Assembly: GCF_012933545.1 (NCBI RefSeq)
Contig: NZ_JAADJU010000008.1
Location: forward strand, 248,001 to 312,000
DNA length: 64,000 bases
Reading direction: 5' to 3'
Source of the DNA: Rouxiella aceris
GTDB lineage: Bacteria; Pseudomonadota; Gammaproteobacteria; Enterobacterales; Enterobacteriaceae
In this document: one piece after another, positions 36,298 to 45,432 of the stretch
How the letters are laid out: every line of letters begins with the position of its first letter
Numbering within the stretch: the first letter of the stretch is position 1
Made by a program: the position numbers and the translations under genes
Notes under the pieces: model-generated
The model's input: the letters and a program-made list of their open reading frames with translations, nothing else
What the model was told of the DNA's origin: nothing
The model's database searches: none

Positions 36298-38376
36298 ATG
36301 GACGGCGAGCAACTCGAACAGGCAGCACAGCGGGCAGGTATTCTCGGCAGTTTTATCAATATGGTTGACGAGGTTCAGTTAGTTTCGCCAGAAAGTAAAA
36401 AGGCGTTATTGCAGGTGATGGGGCGCGATGGACCCGCGCCCGCAACAACTGCGCTGCCGCCGGTTATTGTTTTTATAACCGGCCAGTCGCTGACGCTAAC
36501 GCCGCAGGGTGAGGGGACCTTCCAGTGGCAACTGACGCTGGAAAACGGCGATATCACCCTGGGCGGCGGACGCTGGGGTCAACCTTTGACGCTGGGGGAC
36601 GAGTGCCCGTTGGGCTATCACCAGCTTACTCTGCGCGATGGGCAGCAGCAGTGGGACTGTCGCATCATTGTGGCACCATCGCGCTGTTATGAGCCAGAGA
36701 TGCTGTTGCAAGGCAAAAAACTGTGGGGTGCTTGTGTGCAGCTCTATACCCTGCGTTCCGAAGATAACTGGGGCGTGGGGGATTTTGGCGATCTCAAACA
36801 GATGGTGCAGCAACTGGCGCAGCACGGCGGGGCCTTTGTCGGGCTCAATCCCATCCATGCGCTCTATCCGGCCAATCCTCTTAGCGTTAGTCCTTACAGT
36901 CCCTCTTCACGTCGCTGGCTAAATATCACCTATATTGACGTCAATGCCGTAGAGGAGTTTACCGCCAGCGAATCGGCGCAGAGCTGGTGGCAGCTGGCGG
37001 CCACCCGTGAGGCGCTGCATCGGGCGCGCAGCGTCGAGTATGTTGACTATCTGCAGGTGATGACGCTCAAAATGACTGCGTTAAAACTGGCCTGGCCGAC
37101 CTTTTGTGAGGTGCCGGAAGCCAGTCAGCGCAAACGGGATTTCCACAGTTTTGTGTTACTGGGCGGCGAAAGCCTGCGCCAGCAGGCGCTGTTTGATGCG
37201 TTGCATGTGCACTTGCATCAGATGGCGCTGGGTCAATGGGGCTGGCCGGTGTGGCCGGCGCCTTATCGTGATCCGCAAAGCCCCGAGGTTATGGAATTCA
37301 GTGAGCGTTATCAGGATGAAGTGAATTTTTACCTTTGGCTGCAATGGCTGGCGCACTGTCAGTTTGCCGACTGTTATCAGGCCAGCCGCAAGCTGGGGAT
37401 GCCGATTGGTCTCTACCGGGATCTGGCGGTGGGCGTGGCCTCAGGCGGAGCCGAAACCTGGTGCGATCCGGGGCTCTATTGTCTGGCGGCGACGGTGGGT
37501 GCGCCACCGGATATTCTTGGACCACAGGGGCAAAACTGGGGATTGCCGCCTATCGACCCCCATGTGATGCGGGCACGCGCCTATCAGCCGTTTATTGATT
37601 TGTTGCGCGCCAATATGGCCGACTGCGGCGCACTGCGTATCGACCATGTTATGGGGCTGCTGCGTTTATGGTGGATCCCGGAAAACGAACACGCCGGGCA
37701 GGGGGCTTATGTCAGTTATCCCCTCGACGATCTGTTGGCGGTGTTGGCGCTGGAAAGTCAGCGGCACCAATGTATGGTGATTGGCGAAGATCTGGGGACA
37801 GTACCGAAAGAGATTGTCGCCAGCCTGCGCAGCAGCGGCGTGTACTCGTATAAGGTGCTCTATTTCGAGCACGATAAGCAGCGGGTTTATCGCGCGCCAG
37901 CGGATTATGTTACCCAGGCGATGGCCACTGTGACCACTCACGATTTGCCAACGCTGCGCGGCTATTGGCAGGCGGATGATTTGGCGCTGGGAGAAACCCT
38001 GGGTATCTATCCTGATGCGACCATTCTGGCTCATTTGCGCCAGGAGCGTGCCAGCACCCGTCAGGCATTGCTCGATGCCCTGCATCGTCATCACTGTGTG
38101 CCCAAGAGTGTAGGCACCCATGCCGAATTAATGCCGATGACGCCGGTGCTCAATCGTGGGTTACAACGTTATCTGGCGGACAGTGCCAGCGCACTGTTGG
38201 GACTGCAACCGGAGGATTGGCTGGATATGAATACGCCGGTGAATGTGCCGGGTACCAATACTGAATACCCCAACTGGCGACGCAAGCTTAACCGCACTGT
38301 GCAGGAGATGTTTGACGATCCGTGGATTAATCGGTTATTGAAAGATCTGGACAGGCGCAGAAAAAAAGCCGGTTAA
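36298..38376 (+). CDS. malQ: 4-alpha-glucanotransferase (amylomaltase) MalQ
   Basis: MalQ moves maltosyl and longer units between maltodextrins, releasing glucose and making substrates for MalP. The 692-residue GH77 enzyme (E. coli 694) shows the family segments WGACVQLYTLRSEDNWGVGDFGDL, ALRIDHVMGLLRLWWIP (catalytic Asp), VIGEDLGTVP (catalytic Glu) and TTHDLPTLRGYW (Asp). It is co-transcribed with malP; AAGGAGC lies 4-10 bases before its ATG. Its stop codon lies inside the left 16-bp arm of the direct repeat described at 38368-38534. Confidence 0.95.
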   Translation: MDGEQLEQAAQRAGILGSFINMVDEVQLVSPESKKALLQVMGRDGPAPATTALPPVIVFITGQSLTLTPQGEGTFQWQLTLENGDITLGGGRWGQPLTLGDECPLGYHQLTLRDGQQQWDCRIIVAPSRCYEPEMLLQGKKLWGACVQLYTLRSEDNWGVGDFGDLKQMVQQLAQHGGAFVGLNPIHALYPANPLSVSPYSPSSRRWLNITYIDVNAVEEFTASESAQSWWQLAATREALHRARSVEYVDYLQVMTLKMTALKLAWPTFCEVPEASQRKRDFHSFVLLGGESLRQQALFDALHVHLHQMALGQWGWPVWPAPYRDPQSPEVMEFSERYQDEVNFYLWLQWLAHCQFADCYQASRKLGMPIGLYRDLAVGVASGGAETWCDPGLYCLAATVGAPPDILGPQGQNWGLPPIDPHVMRARAYQPFIDLLRANMADCGALRIDHVMGLLRLWWIPENEHAGQGAYVSYPLDDLLAVLALESQRHQCMVIGEDLGTVPKEIVASLRSSGVYSYKVLYFEHDKQRVYRAPADYVTQAMATVTTHDLPTLRGYWQADDLALGETLGIYPDATILAHLRQERASTRQALLDALHRHHCVPKSVGTHAELMPMTPVLNRGLQRYLADSASALLGLQPEDWLDMNTPVNVPGTNTEYPNWRRKLNRTVQEMFDDPWINRLLKDLDRRRKKAG

Positions 38377-38534
38377 GGCCTTTGAGTTTGATGACAAAGT
38401 CGTCTTGATGATCGAGATACCCGGGCATAGCACACCCCGGGGCGCTCCGGCGGGCAAGCCCGCTACGACCCCAACGGTGCACACTCCCTAATAACGGACT
38501 TTGTCAGCAGTCTGAAAGGCCGGTTAAGGCCTTT
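38368..38534. mobile_element. Small MITE-like insertion flanked by 16-bp direct repeats
   Basis: GCCGGTTAAGGCCTTT occurs at 38368-38383 and again at 38519-38534, exactly 151 bases apart. The 135 bases between them have imperfect terminal inverted repeats (TGACAAAGTC at 38392-38401 and GACTTTGTCA at 38497-38506) and an internal REP-like hairpin GCGGGCAAGCCCGC (about 38442-38458). No protein is encoded. The left repeat includes the malQ stop codon and the right one forms the terminator stem, so the insertion probably split and duplicated the original malQ 3' end. Confidence 0.72.
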
Positions 38535-38537
38535 TTT
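38515..38537 (+). terminator. malQ terminator, displaced by the insertion
   Basis: AAAGGCC (38515-38521) pairs with GGCCTTT (38528-38534) with a GGTTAA loop, followed by a T run to 38537. The matching stem next to the malQ stop (38365-38383) is imperfect and lacks the long T run. Confidence 0.85.
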
Positions 38538-38576
38538 CTTCTATTCTGCCTCCGTTACCGGGGGCAGAGGGCTGGC

Positions 38577-39152
38577 TTAGTAGAAAGAGTGCTCGCCGCG
38601 TTGGTGTTCGGTTAAATCACGAACGCCTTTCAGTTCCGGGAACATTTGCAGCAGCTCTTTTTCGATGCCTTCTTTCAGGGTGACATCGACCATTGAACAA
38701 CCGTTACAGCCGCCACCGAATTGCAGAATGGCCAGGCCATCTTCGGTAATTTCCATCAGCGATACGCGACCGCCGTGGCTGGCGAGCTGCGGGTTGATCT
38801 GTGCCTGTAACTGATATTCAACGCGTTCCATCAGCGGGGCATCGTCGGCGACCTTGCGCATTTTGGCGTTTGGCGCTTTCAGTGTCAGCTGTGAACCAAG
38901 CTGATCGGTAACGAAATCGATCTCTGCGTCTTGCAGATAAGGCGCGCTTAACTCATCGACATAGGCCGAAAGCCGCGGGAACGTTAGTTCGGTATCCGTG
39001 GCTTCTACAGCATCAGGGGGACAGTAAGAAACACCGCATTCAGCAGTCGGCGTACCTGGATTAATCACAAATACGCGGATCTGGGTGCCTTCTTCCTGGT
39101 TTGCCAGCAGTTTGGCAAAGTGCTCTTGGGCAGCATCGGTAATAATGATCAT
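38577..39152 (-). CDS. nfuA: Fe-S cluster carrier NfuA
   Basis: NfuA receives and delivers 4Fe-4S clusters to target apoproteins and helps survival under iron limitation or oxidative stress. The 191-residue protein equals E. coli NfuA (GntY) in length: an N-terminal degenerate A-type domain (residues ~1-95, [12 protein letters not shown]) and a C-terminal Nfu domain with the cluster-binding CNGC motif in [19 protein letters not shown]. It is preceded on the same strand by gntX after about 60 bases, as in E. coli. Confidence 0.96.
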   Translation of the reverse strand: MIIITDAAQEHFAKLLANQEEGTQIRVFVINPGTPTAECGVSYCPPDAVEATDTELTFPRLSAYVDELSAPYLQDAEIDFVTDQLGSQLTLKAPNAKMRKVADDAPLMERVEYQLQAQINPQLASHGGRVSLMEITEDGLAILQFGGGCNGCSMVDVTLKEGIEKELLQMFPELKGVRDLTEHQRGEHSFY

Positions 39153-39211
39153 AGCATGGGCTCAATAGTTGACTACTCCAGTTGGTTATAATACGCCCTT
39201 TCGCCGAGCTA

Positions 39212-39901
39212 CTACAAGGTGCGGCAAATACACCAAATCTGTAAAGAAGCAATTTTCTGCTTATTCAGTATGTTACTAACTTCGCTAATTGTGCTGCCGG
39301 TGGTAACCACATCATCGAGCAGTGCAATATGTTTACCTGCCAGCGGCTGGATACAGCGAAAAGCCCGGTGTAAATTACGCCGCCGTTCGGCCTCGCTCAA
39401 TAGCTGCTGGGGTGGCGTGGCGCGCTGACGCAGCAGGGCGTGGGGCCTGTAATGGCCGCCAATCCATTTTGCCAGCGGGCGGGCCAGCAAGTCAGCCTGA
39501 TTGTAGCCACGCTGCCGGTAACGTTGCCGATGCAGCGGGATACTGAGCACCACCTCAGGTCGCACCACCTCGCCTGCCCGCCAGCGCGCCAGCCAACGCA
39601 GCAGCAGCAGTCGCGCCAGCGGGGTGGCAAGTTCGGGTGCTGCGGCGTATTTAAAGCGCAGTAACAGCGAACTGAGCGGCGGCTGATAGGGGCTGGCAAA
39701 AATCAGCGATTGCCACGGTGGCGGGTTTAACAGACAGCGACCACAGGGCGTGCGCGGATGTGCACTGGGCAAACCACAGCGCGGGCAACAGGGGGGTAAC
39801 GGCGACAGCTGTCTGACGCACAGGCTGCATATGCCGTGTCGGGCCAGTTGCAGCGGCTGATGACATAACCAACATCGGCTGGCCAGAGTGAGGGAGAACA
39901 T
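39212..39901 (-). CDS. gntX: ComF-family phosphoribosyltransferase-like protein GntX
   Basis: The 229-residue protein belongs to the ComF/GntX family. The N-terminal part has two CxxC pairs of a likely zinc ribbon ([16 protein letters not shown], then CPRCGLP and CGRCLL), and the C-terminal part has a phosphoribosyltransferase-like segment ending in [15 protein letters not shown]. ComF proteins act in DNA uptake in naturally competent bacteria, and E. coli GntX has been linked to use of DNA as nutrient; its molecular activity is unproven. It diverges from bioH. Confidence 0.92.
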   Translation of the reverse strand: MFSLTLASRCWLCHQPLQLARHGICSLCVRQLSPLPPCCPRCGLPSAHPRTPCGRCLLNPPPWQSLIFASPYQPPLSSLLLRFKYAAAPELATPLARLLLLRWLARWRAGEVVRPEVVLSIPLHRQRYRQRGYNQADLLARPLAKWIGGHYRPHALLRQRATPPQQLLSEAERRRNLHRAFRCIQPLAGKHIALLDDVVTTGSTISEVSNILNKQKIASLQIWCICRTL

Positions 39902-40007
39902 CGAGCTGGTTCCTTATTTATCACGCTTACTGGTATTCTGCCTGCTTGCCTGCAACCTGAGGGTTATCTGCGGGCGATTAATTTTCACTAACCACGGACA
40001 CTACAGT

Positions 40008-40781
40008 ATGAACCGCCTCTATTGGCAGACTTTGGGTGCAGGCTCTCGCGATCTTGTGTTGCTTCACGGATGGGGGCTGAATGCCGAGGTTTGGCGTTAC
40101 ATTGCCGAGCGACTGGTTTCGCATTTTCGCCTGCACCTTGTCGACCTGCCCGGTTATGGCCGCAGTCAGGGCTATCCGGCGCTGTCGCTGGCGCAAATGG
40201 CACAGGAAATTTTAGCCCACGCACCAGAAAAGGCGGTGTGGTTAGGCTGGTCGCTGGGCGGTCTGGTGGCCAGTCAGGCGGCGCTCGATGCCCCGCAGCG
40301 CGTTACGCAACTGATCACCGTGGCCTCTTCTCCCTGTTTTGCCGCCCAGGAGACCTGGCCGGGGATCCGTCCGGAAGTATTGCAAGGTTTTCAGCAACAA
40401 CTGAGTGACGATTTTCAGCGCACGGTGGAGCGGTTTTTGGCCTTGCAAACGCTGGGCAGCGAAAGCGCTCGCCAGGATGCCAGGCTGCTGAAATCGATGG
40501 TGCTGGATTTGCCAATGCCGCCGGTCGAGGTGCTTAACGGTGGGCTGACCATCCTGGAACAGCAGGATCTGCGGTTACCTATGCAACAGCTGACCCAGCC
40601 CTTTTTACGTATTTACGGCGCGCTCGACGGTCTGGTACCGCGCAAAATCGCCCCCTTGCTGGATGCGCAGTGGCCGAATTCCTCCTCGGCCATTGTCGAC
40701 AAAGCTTCCCATGCGCCGTTTATTTCTCATCCCGATGCCTTTTGCCAGTTACTGACAAATTTTCTTCTCCCTAAGAGATAA
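40008..40781 (+). CDS. bioH: Pimeloyl-ACP methyl ester carboxylesterase BioH
   Basis: BioH removes the methyl group from pimeloyl-ACP methyl ester, closing the pimelate branch of biotin synthesis. From ATG 40008 the protein has 257 residues (E. coli 256) with an alpha/beta-hydrolase fold: oxyanion HGWGLN, nucleophile Ser82 in GWSLGG, acid in YGALDGLVP and the catalytic His in [11 protein letters not shown]. The frame is open back to 39888, but [10 protein letters not shown] aligns with the E. coli N-terminus (MNNIWWQTKG). Confidence 0.95.
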   Translation: MNRLYWQTLGAGSRDLVLLHGWGLNAEVWRYIAERLVSHFRLHLVDLPGYGRSQGYPALSLAQMAQEILAHAPEKAVWLGWSLGGLVASQAALDAPQRVTQLITVASSPCFAAQETWPGIRPEVLQGFQQQLSDDFQRTVERFLALQTLGSESARQDARLLKSMVLDLPMPPVEVLNGGLTILEQQDLRLPMQQLTQPFLRIYGALDGLVPRKIAPLLDAQWPNSSSAIVDKASHAPFISHPDAFCQLLTNFLLPKR

Positions 40782-41044
40782 TGTAACCGGCTCATTTTAT
40801 GGTGGAAAATACTGTACGACTTCAAATTGTCGAGATTAAATTGCACCAAATGAAGCGGTGGAATGGCTAATTCACAAAAGTGGTCAATACTCAAAGGGAA
40901 CATCAGAAATCAGATGACAGCTTTTGTCATCCCCTCGGCGTCTCTGGGGAGAGATTGCGGTATTTGAGCAGGACGTTCACTACCGACGCCGGGCTTCTGA
41001 AGTTAGCGAGTTTAAAATAAATCATTCCATAAAGAGGTTATGTT

Positions 41045-41314
41045 ATGAACTACGGCAAAATGGTTGTTGCTGCACTGTTAGTTGCGACTTTCTCTACCGG
41101 CGCAATGGCAGCCAAAGAAATCAGCAGAGAAGAAGCAAAGAAAATGAATTATCACAGCCTGGGGACGGTTTCTATTTCCAATAAGCAAACCGCGCCAATG
41201 GATGCGAAAAAGGCTATTTCCAAATTGGCTGATGAAAAGGGTGGCAAATATTACGTAGTCATTGAAGCCAAAAATGACAACAAGATCAGCGCCACCGCTG
41301 AAGTGTTTAAATAA
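41045..41314 (+). CDS. YdgH/BhsA/McbA-like DUF1471 periplasmic protein
   Basis: The 89-residue product has a signal peptide (cleavage after AMA, residue 22) and one DUF1471 domain: SLGTVSISNKQTAPMDAKKAISKLADEKGGKYYVVIEA, a typical strand-helix-strand order. E. coli has many paralogues (YhcN, BhsA, McbA, YdgH), several induced by stress or acid. The exact paralogue cannot be assigned. AAGAGGTT precedes ATG 41045. The upstream gap 40782-41044 has no other gene. Confidence 0.88.
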   Translation: MNYGKMVVAALLVATFSTGAMAAKEISREEAKKMNYHSLGTVSISNKQTAPMDAKKAISKLADEKGGKYYVVIEAKNDNKISATAEVFK

Positions 41315-41357
41315 CCGAGCGGCTCGGTTTTCTCCAGAGGGTAGGTCGCTACCCTCT
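41313..41357 (+). terminator. Two hairpins after the DUF1471 gene
   Basis: AACCGAG/CTCGGTT (41313-41329, 3-base loop, overlapping the stop codon) is followed by TTTTCT, and AGAGGGTAG/CTACCCTCT (41336-41357, loop GTCG) follows at once. The first has a short T run and is the likelier terminator. Confidence 0.65.
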
Positions 41358-41714
41358 TGCCCTGCACCTGCTGTAACCTTTGATTATCCCATCCCCTGTT
41401 TTGTTTCTACAAACTGTAGACAACTGATTTACACCTCCAGACTGCTGCCCGATATTTTGTGCGTGATCTCGCCTTTTAATTTATTCATCCTAATGATTTA
41501 AAATGATTTTTCATAATCGTTACTCTTAGGCTAACGATGTGCGTTTGTCCTTGATTGATGGCACCGGGCAGGCTTTCTACACTGAACAGGTTATTTAAAC
41601 AGGTCATTTATGATGCAATCGCCCCTTGTTGGAACCTTTTTCTACGTGTGACGTTGCGCTTTACTCAACGGCGTGCAGAGAAACGTTTGGCAAGTCAAAC
41701 CCGGAGGTTTAGGC
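41358..41714 (+). promoter_or_regulatory. Leader and promoter region of the malonate decarboxylase operon
   Basis: No gene is visible in these 357 bases. An AT-rich part (41475-41525) contains two ATGATTT words 10 bases apart (41493-41499, 41503-41509), the kind of helical phasing a LysR regulator such as MdcR could use, but no site is proven. GGAGG at 41703-41707 is the mdcA ribosome-binding site. Confidence 0.4.
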
Positions 41715-43376
41715 ATGCAGCAACATTCACCGACCACGAAAGTCTGGGACACTCATCGTCGCGAAAAACAACGACGCATTGAGAGTGTGCAGGCTGTGGC
41801 TCAGGGTAAAGTCTTACCCACCGAACAGATCACCGCGATTTTAGAAACCCTGATTGCGCCAGGCGATCGGGTGGTGATGGAAGGCAATAACCAGAAACAG
41901 GCCGATTTTCTGTCACGGATGTTGGCGAAAGCCAATCCTGAAAAGTTACACGATCTGCATATGATTATGCCGAGCGTCAGCCGGGCCGAGCACCTCGACC
42001 TGTTTGAGCACGGTATTGCCCGCAAGCTGGATTTTGCTTTCTCAGGCCCGCAGAGCTTGCGTATTGCGCAACTGCTTGAAGACGGCATGATGGAAATCGG
42101 CGCGATCCATACCTATATCGAACTTTATTCGCGCCTTTACGTCGACCTGGTGCCGAATATCGCCCTGATTGCCGGTTTTAAAGCTGATCGTAAAGGCAAT
42201 CTGTATACCGGTGCCAGCACCGAAGATACCCCGGCACTGGTTGAAGCCGCTGCCTTTAAAAACGGCATTGTTATCGCCCAGGTCAATGAGCTGGTGGATG
42301 ATGAAAACGATCTGCCACGAGTGGATATCCCCGGCTCATGGATCGATTTTGTCGTTGTTGCCGATAAGCCTTTCTTTATTGAACCACTTTTCACCCGCGA
42401 TCCCCGTCTGATTAAACCCGTGCATGTGCTGATGGGCATGATGGCTATCAAAGGTATTTACGCCAAACACCAGGTGCAGTCCCTTAACCACGGCATCGGT
42501 TTTAATACCGCCGCCATTGAACTGTTGCTGCCGACCTACGGCGAGCAACTGGGTCTGAAGGGCAAAATTTGTAAACACTGGACCCTTAATCCGCATCCGA
42601 CGCTGATCCCGGCTATCGAAAGCGGTTGGGTCGATACCGTTCACTGCTTCGGCGGTGAGCTGGGGATGGAAGAGTATATTGCCGCCCGTCCGGACGTGTT
42701 CTTTACCGGCTCTGACGGCTCTATGCGCTCCAACCGCGCCTTCTGTCAACTTGCCGGACAGTACGCCGTCGATATGTTTATCGGTTCAACCCTGCAGGTT
42801 GACGGTCTGGCCAACTCTTCAACCGTAACCCGTGGCCGTCTGGCCGGTTTCGGTGGCGCGCCCAATATGGGCCATGACCCGCACGGCCGTCGTCACCCGA
42901 CCCCGGCCTGGCTGGATATGATTGAAGAGCCGGATCCGATGGCCCGCGGTCGCAAGCTGGTGGTGCAGATGGTGGAAACCTTCCAGGCTGGTGGCAAACC
43001 GACTTTTGTGGAAAAACTTGAAGCTATCGATGTCGCCAAAGCATCCGGTATGCCATTGGCACCGGTAATGATTTATGGCGATGACGTGACCCACGTGTTG
43101 ACCGAAGAGGGCATTGCGCACCTGCATCGTGCTCGTTCTCTGGAAGAACGCCGTGCCATGGTCGCCGCCGTCGCCGGGATCACCGATGTTGGTTTGGGTG
43201 TCGATGCCAAACGCATTGCCGAACTGCGCCGTCAGGAGCTGGTGGTATTCCCGGAAGATATGGGTATTCGCCGCACCGACGCCACCCGTTCGCTGCTGGC
43301 CGCCAGCAGTGTGGGCGAACTGGTCGACTGGTCCGGAGGTTTGTACAACCCACCGGCTAAATTCCGGAGCTGGTAA
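41715..43376 (+). CDS. mdcA: Malonate decarboxylase alpha subunit MdcA (acetyl-S-ACP:malonate ACP transferase)
   Basis: MdcA exchanges acetyl for malonyl on the acyl carrier subunit MdcC, the first step of biotin-independent malonate decarboxylation. The 553-residue product (from ATG 41715) has the family's MWDTHRREK-like start (KVWDTHRREKQRR), EGNNQKQADFL, the GASTEDTPALVEAAAF and GFGGAPNMGHDPHGRRHPTPAW stretches and ends with GLYNPPAKFRSW. The frame is open from 41673, but the good Shine-Dalgarno sits 8 bases before 41715. First gene of mdcABCDE. Confidence 0.95.
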   Translation: MQQHSPTTKVWDTHRREKQRRIESVQAVAQGKVLPTEQITAILETLIAPGDRVVMEGNNQKQADFLSRMLAKANPEKLHDLHMIMPSVSRAEHLDLFEHGIARKLDFAFSGPQSLRIAQLLEDGMMEIGAIHTYIELYSRLYVDLVPNIALIAGFKADRKGNLYTGASTEDTPALVEAAAFKNGIVIAQVNELVDDENDLPRVDIPGSWIDFVVVADKPFFIEPLFTRDPRLIKPVHVLMGMMAIKGIYAKHQVQSLNHGIGFNTAAIELLLPTYGEQLGLKGKICKHWTLNPHPTLIPAIESGWVDTVHCFGGELGMEEYIAARPDVFFTGSDGSMRSNRAFCQLAGQYAVDMFIGSTLQVDGLANSSTVTRGRLAGFGGAPNMGHDPHGRRHPTPAWLDMIEEPDPMARGRKLVVQMVETFQAGGKPTFVEKLEAIDVAKASGMPLAPVMIYGDDVTHVLTEEGIAHLHRARSLEERRAMVAAVAGITDVGLGVDAKRIAELRRQELVVFPEDMGIRRTDATRSLLAASSVGELVDWSGGLYNPPAKFRSW

Positions 43377-43378
43377 TT

Positions 43379-44236
43379 ATGCCGCTGACTTTATCGAACA
43401 CCCGGCAGGCCGATGTTCTGGCCGCGAAACTGGCAGAAAGGGCAACGCAGGCGTTGATCGATGAAGCGCGGCTGAGTCCAAAACCGGGGCTGGTTGATAG
43501 CCGAGGATCGGGGGCTCATCAGGATCTTAATCTGGCGCTGATGGAGCGTTCGGCCCACAGCCTGACCGCCACTTTTTATGCTCTGGCACAACATTGCTGG
43601 CTGCGCCCGGTGGATATCGCACTGCGCCAGGAAGTCGGACGTCTTGGGCGTCTGGGTGAACGGCAGATGATGACCGCCACCGGCGGGGTAAATACCCACC
43701 GTGGCGCGATCTGGGCAATGGGCTTGCTGGTCAGCGCGGTGGCAATGCAACCGGCGCTGAGTCAGGCCGCTGATATTGCCCAGTGTGCCGCCGAGCTGGC
43801 GCGACTGCCGGATGCCTTTAGCCCGATAACCTTTAGCAAAGGTTCACATGCAGTACAGCGTTATCGGGTGCCTGGGGCAAAAGAGGAAGCGCAGCGCGGT
43901 TTCCCCCACATCATTGAGCGTGGGTTGCCGGAACTGCGTGCCAGCCGCCAACGCGGTGCCAGCGAAAACCAGGCGCAGCTTAATGCGCTGCTGGCGGTAA
44001 TGACCACCCTGACTGATACCTGCGTGTTGTCACGCGGTGGCATGTCGGCGCTGTTGGCCATGCAGCAAGGGGCCGACGCCGTATTGCAAGCCGGTGGCGT
44101 GCAGACCAGCGCCGGTCAGTACCAGCTATATCAACTGGAACAACGCATGCTGGCCGATAACGCGTCACCCGGTGGCGCGGCCGATCTGCTGGCCGCCACG
44201 CTGTTTCTCGACGGCGTCACCCGAGCCAATAGTTAA
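43379..44236 (+). CDS. mdcB: Triphosphoribosyl-dephospho-CoA synthase MdcB
   Basis: MdcB makes 2'-(5''-triphosphoribosyl)-3'-dephospho-CoA from ATP and dephospho-CoA, the precursor of the MdcC prosthetic group. The 285-residue protein has the CitG/MdcB hallmarks: LSPKPGLVDSRGSGAHQDLNLALM near residues 31-54, VNTHRGAIWAMGLL in the middle and GGMSALLAMQQGA later. It begins 2 bases after the mdcA stop, indicating tight coupling. Confidence 0.94.
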   Translation: MPLTLSNTRQADVLAAKLAERATQALIDEARLSPKPGLVDSRGSGAHQDLNLALMERSAHSLTATFYALAQHCWLRPVDIALRQEVGRLGRLGERQMMTATGGVNTHRGAIWAMGLLVSAVAMQPALSQAADIAQCAAELARLPDAFSPITFSKGSHAVQRYRVPGAKEEAQRGFPHIIERGLPELRASRQRGASENQAQLNALLAVMTTLTDTCVLSRGGMSALLAMQQGADAVLQAGGVQTSAGQYQLYQLEQRMLADNASPGGAADLLAATLFLDGVTRANS

Positions 44237-44261
44237 CATCATGATTTGATGAAGAGGTGTT

Positions 44262-44564
44262 ATGGAACGTTTTGAATTTACCTATCCGGCACAGGACAGC
44301 CTGCCGGGACACGCCCAGGCTGGCGTGGTCGGTTCCGGGGATCTCGAAGCCCTGTATGAACCAAAAGCGGGCACTATGCTGACCATTCGCGTAGCGACCT
44401 CTGTCGATGGCAGCCACGGATTGTGGCAGCGTTTCTTTGACCATCTGGCGGGTGTTCGCCAACTGCCCGCCGGTCAACTGGATATCAACGATTTCGGAGC
44501 CACGCCCGGCGTAGCCCGTCTGCGTATCGAACAAGTTTTTGAGGAGGCGTCTGATGTCTATTGA
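44262..44564 (+). CDS. mdcC: Malonate decarboxylase acyl carrier protein MdcC (delta subunit)
   Basis: MdcC carries the 2-(5''-phosphoribosyl)-3'-dephospho-CoA group on which acetyl/malonyl is bound. The 100-residue protein has the modified serine at residue 25 in VVGSGDLE, as known for the Klebsiella protein, and an arginine-rich conserved region around VRQLPAGQLDINDFGATPG. Its last 11 bases overlap the start of mdcD. Confidence 0.94.
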   Translation: MERFEFTYPAQDSLPGHAQAGVVGSGDLEALYEPKAGTMLTIRVATSVDGSHGLWQRFFDHLAGVRQLPAGQLDINDFGATPGVARLRIEQVFEEASDVY

Positions 44565-45432
44565 TATGACTCCCGGAGCTCAGGTTGCGGATCAAAGCTT
44601 TATTGAACTGACCGCACGTCAGCGTGCGCGCAAATTGTTGGATCAAGGCAGCTTTCGTGAACTGCTCGACCCTTTCCAGCGCGTATCTTCCCCATGGCTG
44701 GCACCGCAGGGCATTGTCCCGCAGGCCGATGACGGCATGGTGGTGGCGAAAGGCACCATCGCCGGTCAACCAGCGGTGATCGTTGCAATTGAAGGCGCAT
44801 TCCAGGGCGGCAGCATGGGTGAAGTGTCCGGTGCCAAAATGGCGGCGGCGCTGGAGCTGGCGGCAGAAGACAACCGCAACGGCATACCGACGCAAGCGGT
44901 GTTACTGCTGGAAACCGGCGGCGTTCGTCTGCAGGAAGCCAATCTGGGACTGGCGGCGATTGCCGATATTCATGCGGCGATTGTCGATTTACGTCGCTAT
45001 ACCCCGGTGATTGGCGTTGTGGCCGGCACCGTCGGCTGCTTTGGTGGCATGTCGATTGCCGCTGCCTTGTGCACCAGGTTAATTGTTACCCGCGAAGCGC
45101 GTCTGGGGCTGAATGGCCCGCAGGTTATTGAACAGGAAGCGGGGATTGCCGAATACGACTCCCGCGATCGTCCGTTTATCTGGAGCATTACCGGCGGTGA
45201 AGTGCGTTATGCCAGCGGTTTTGTCGATGCACTGGTCAGCGACTCCCTGCTGGAAGTGAAAAACAGCATGCTGTCGTTTATTAAGCAAGGGGTTCCGGCG
45301 CAGCATCGTTCTGATAACTATGCCTTTTACCTGCCGAAGCTGGCCGGTTTCGACACCAGCAAGCAGGCCAGTCGTGAGGTTACGCAGGCGCTGTTTACCC
45401 GTTCCGCTGCCAACCTGGAGGACCCACAATGA
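44554..45432 (+). CDS. mdcD: Malonate decarboxylase beta subunit MdcD
   Basis: MdcD and MdcE form the carboxyltransferase-like decarboxylase that turns malonyl-S-ACP into acetyl-S-ACP and CO2. The 292-residue protein has the acetyl-CoA carboxylase beta-like crotonase fold: IVAIEGAFQGGSMGEVSGAKM, LLETGGVRLQEAN, and VVAGTVGCFGGMSIAAALC. GAGGAGG at 44541-44547 supports ATG 44554, inside the 3' end of mdcC. Its stop overlaps the mdcE start (ATGA). Confidence 0.94.
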   Translation: MSIDMTPGAQVADQSFIELTARQRARKLLDQGSFRELLDPFQRVSSPWLAPQGIVPQADDGMVVAKGTIAGQPAVIVAIEGAFQGGSMGEVSGAKMAAALELAAEDNRNGIPTQAVLLLETGGVRLQEANLGLAAIADIHAAIVDLRRYTPVIGVVAGTVGCFGGMSIAAALCTRLIVTREARLGLNGPQVIEQEAGIAEYDSRDRPFIWSITGGEVRYASGFVDALVSDSLLEVKNSMLSFIKQGVPAQHRSDNYAFYLPKLAGFDTSKQASREVTQALFTRSAANLEDPQ

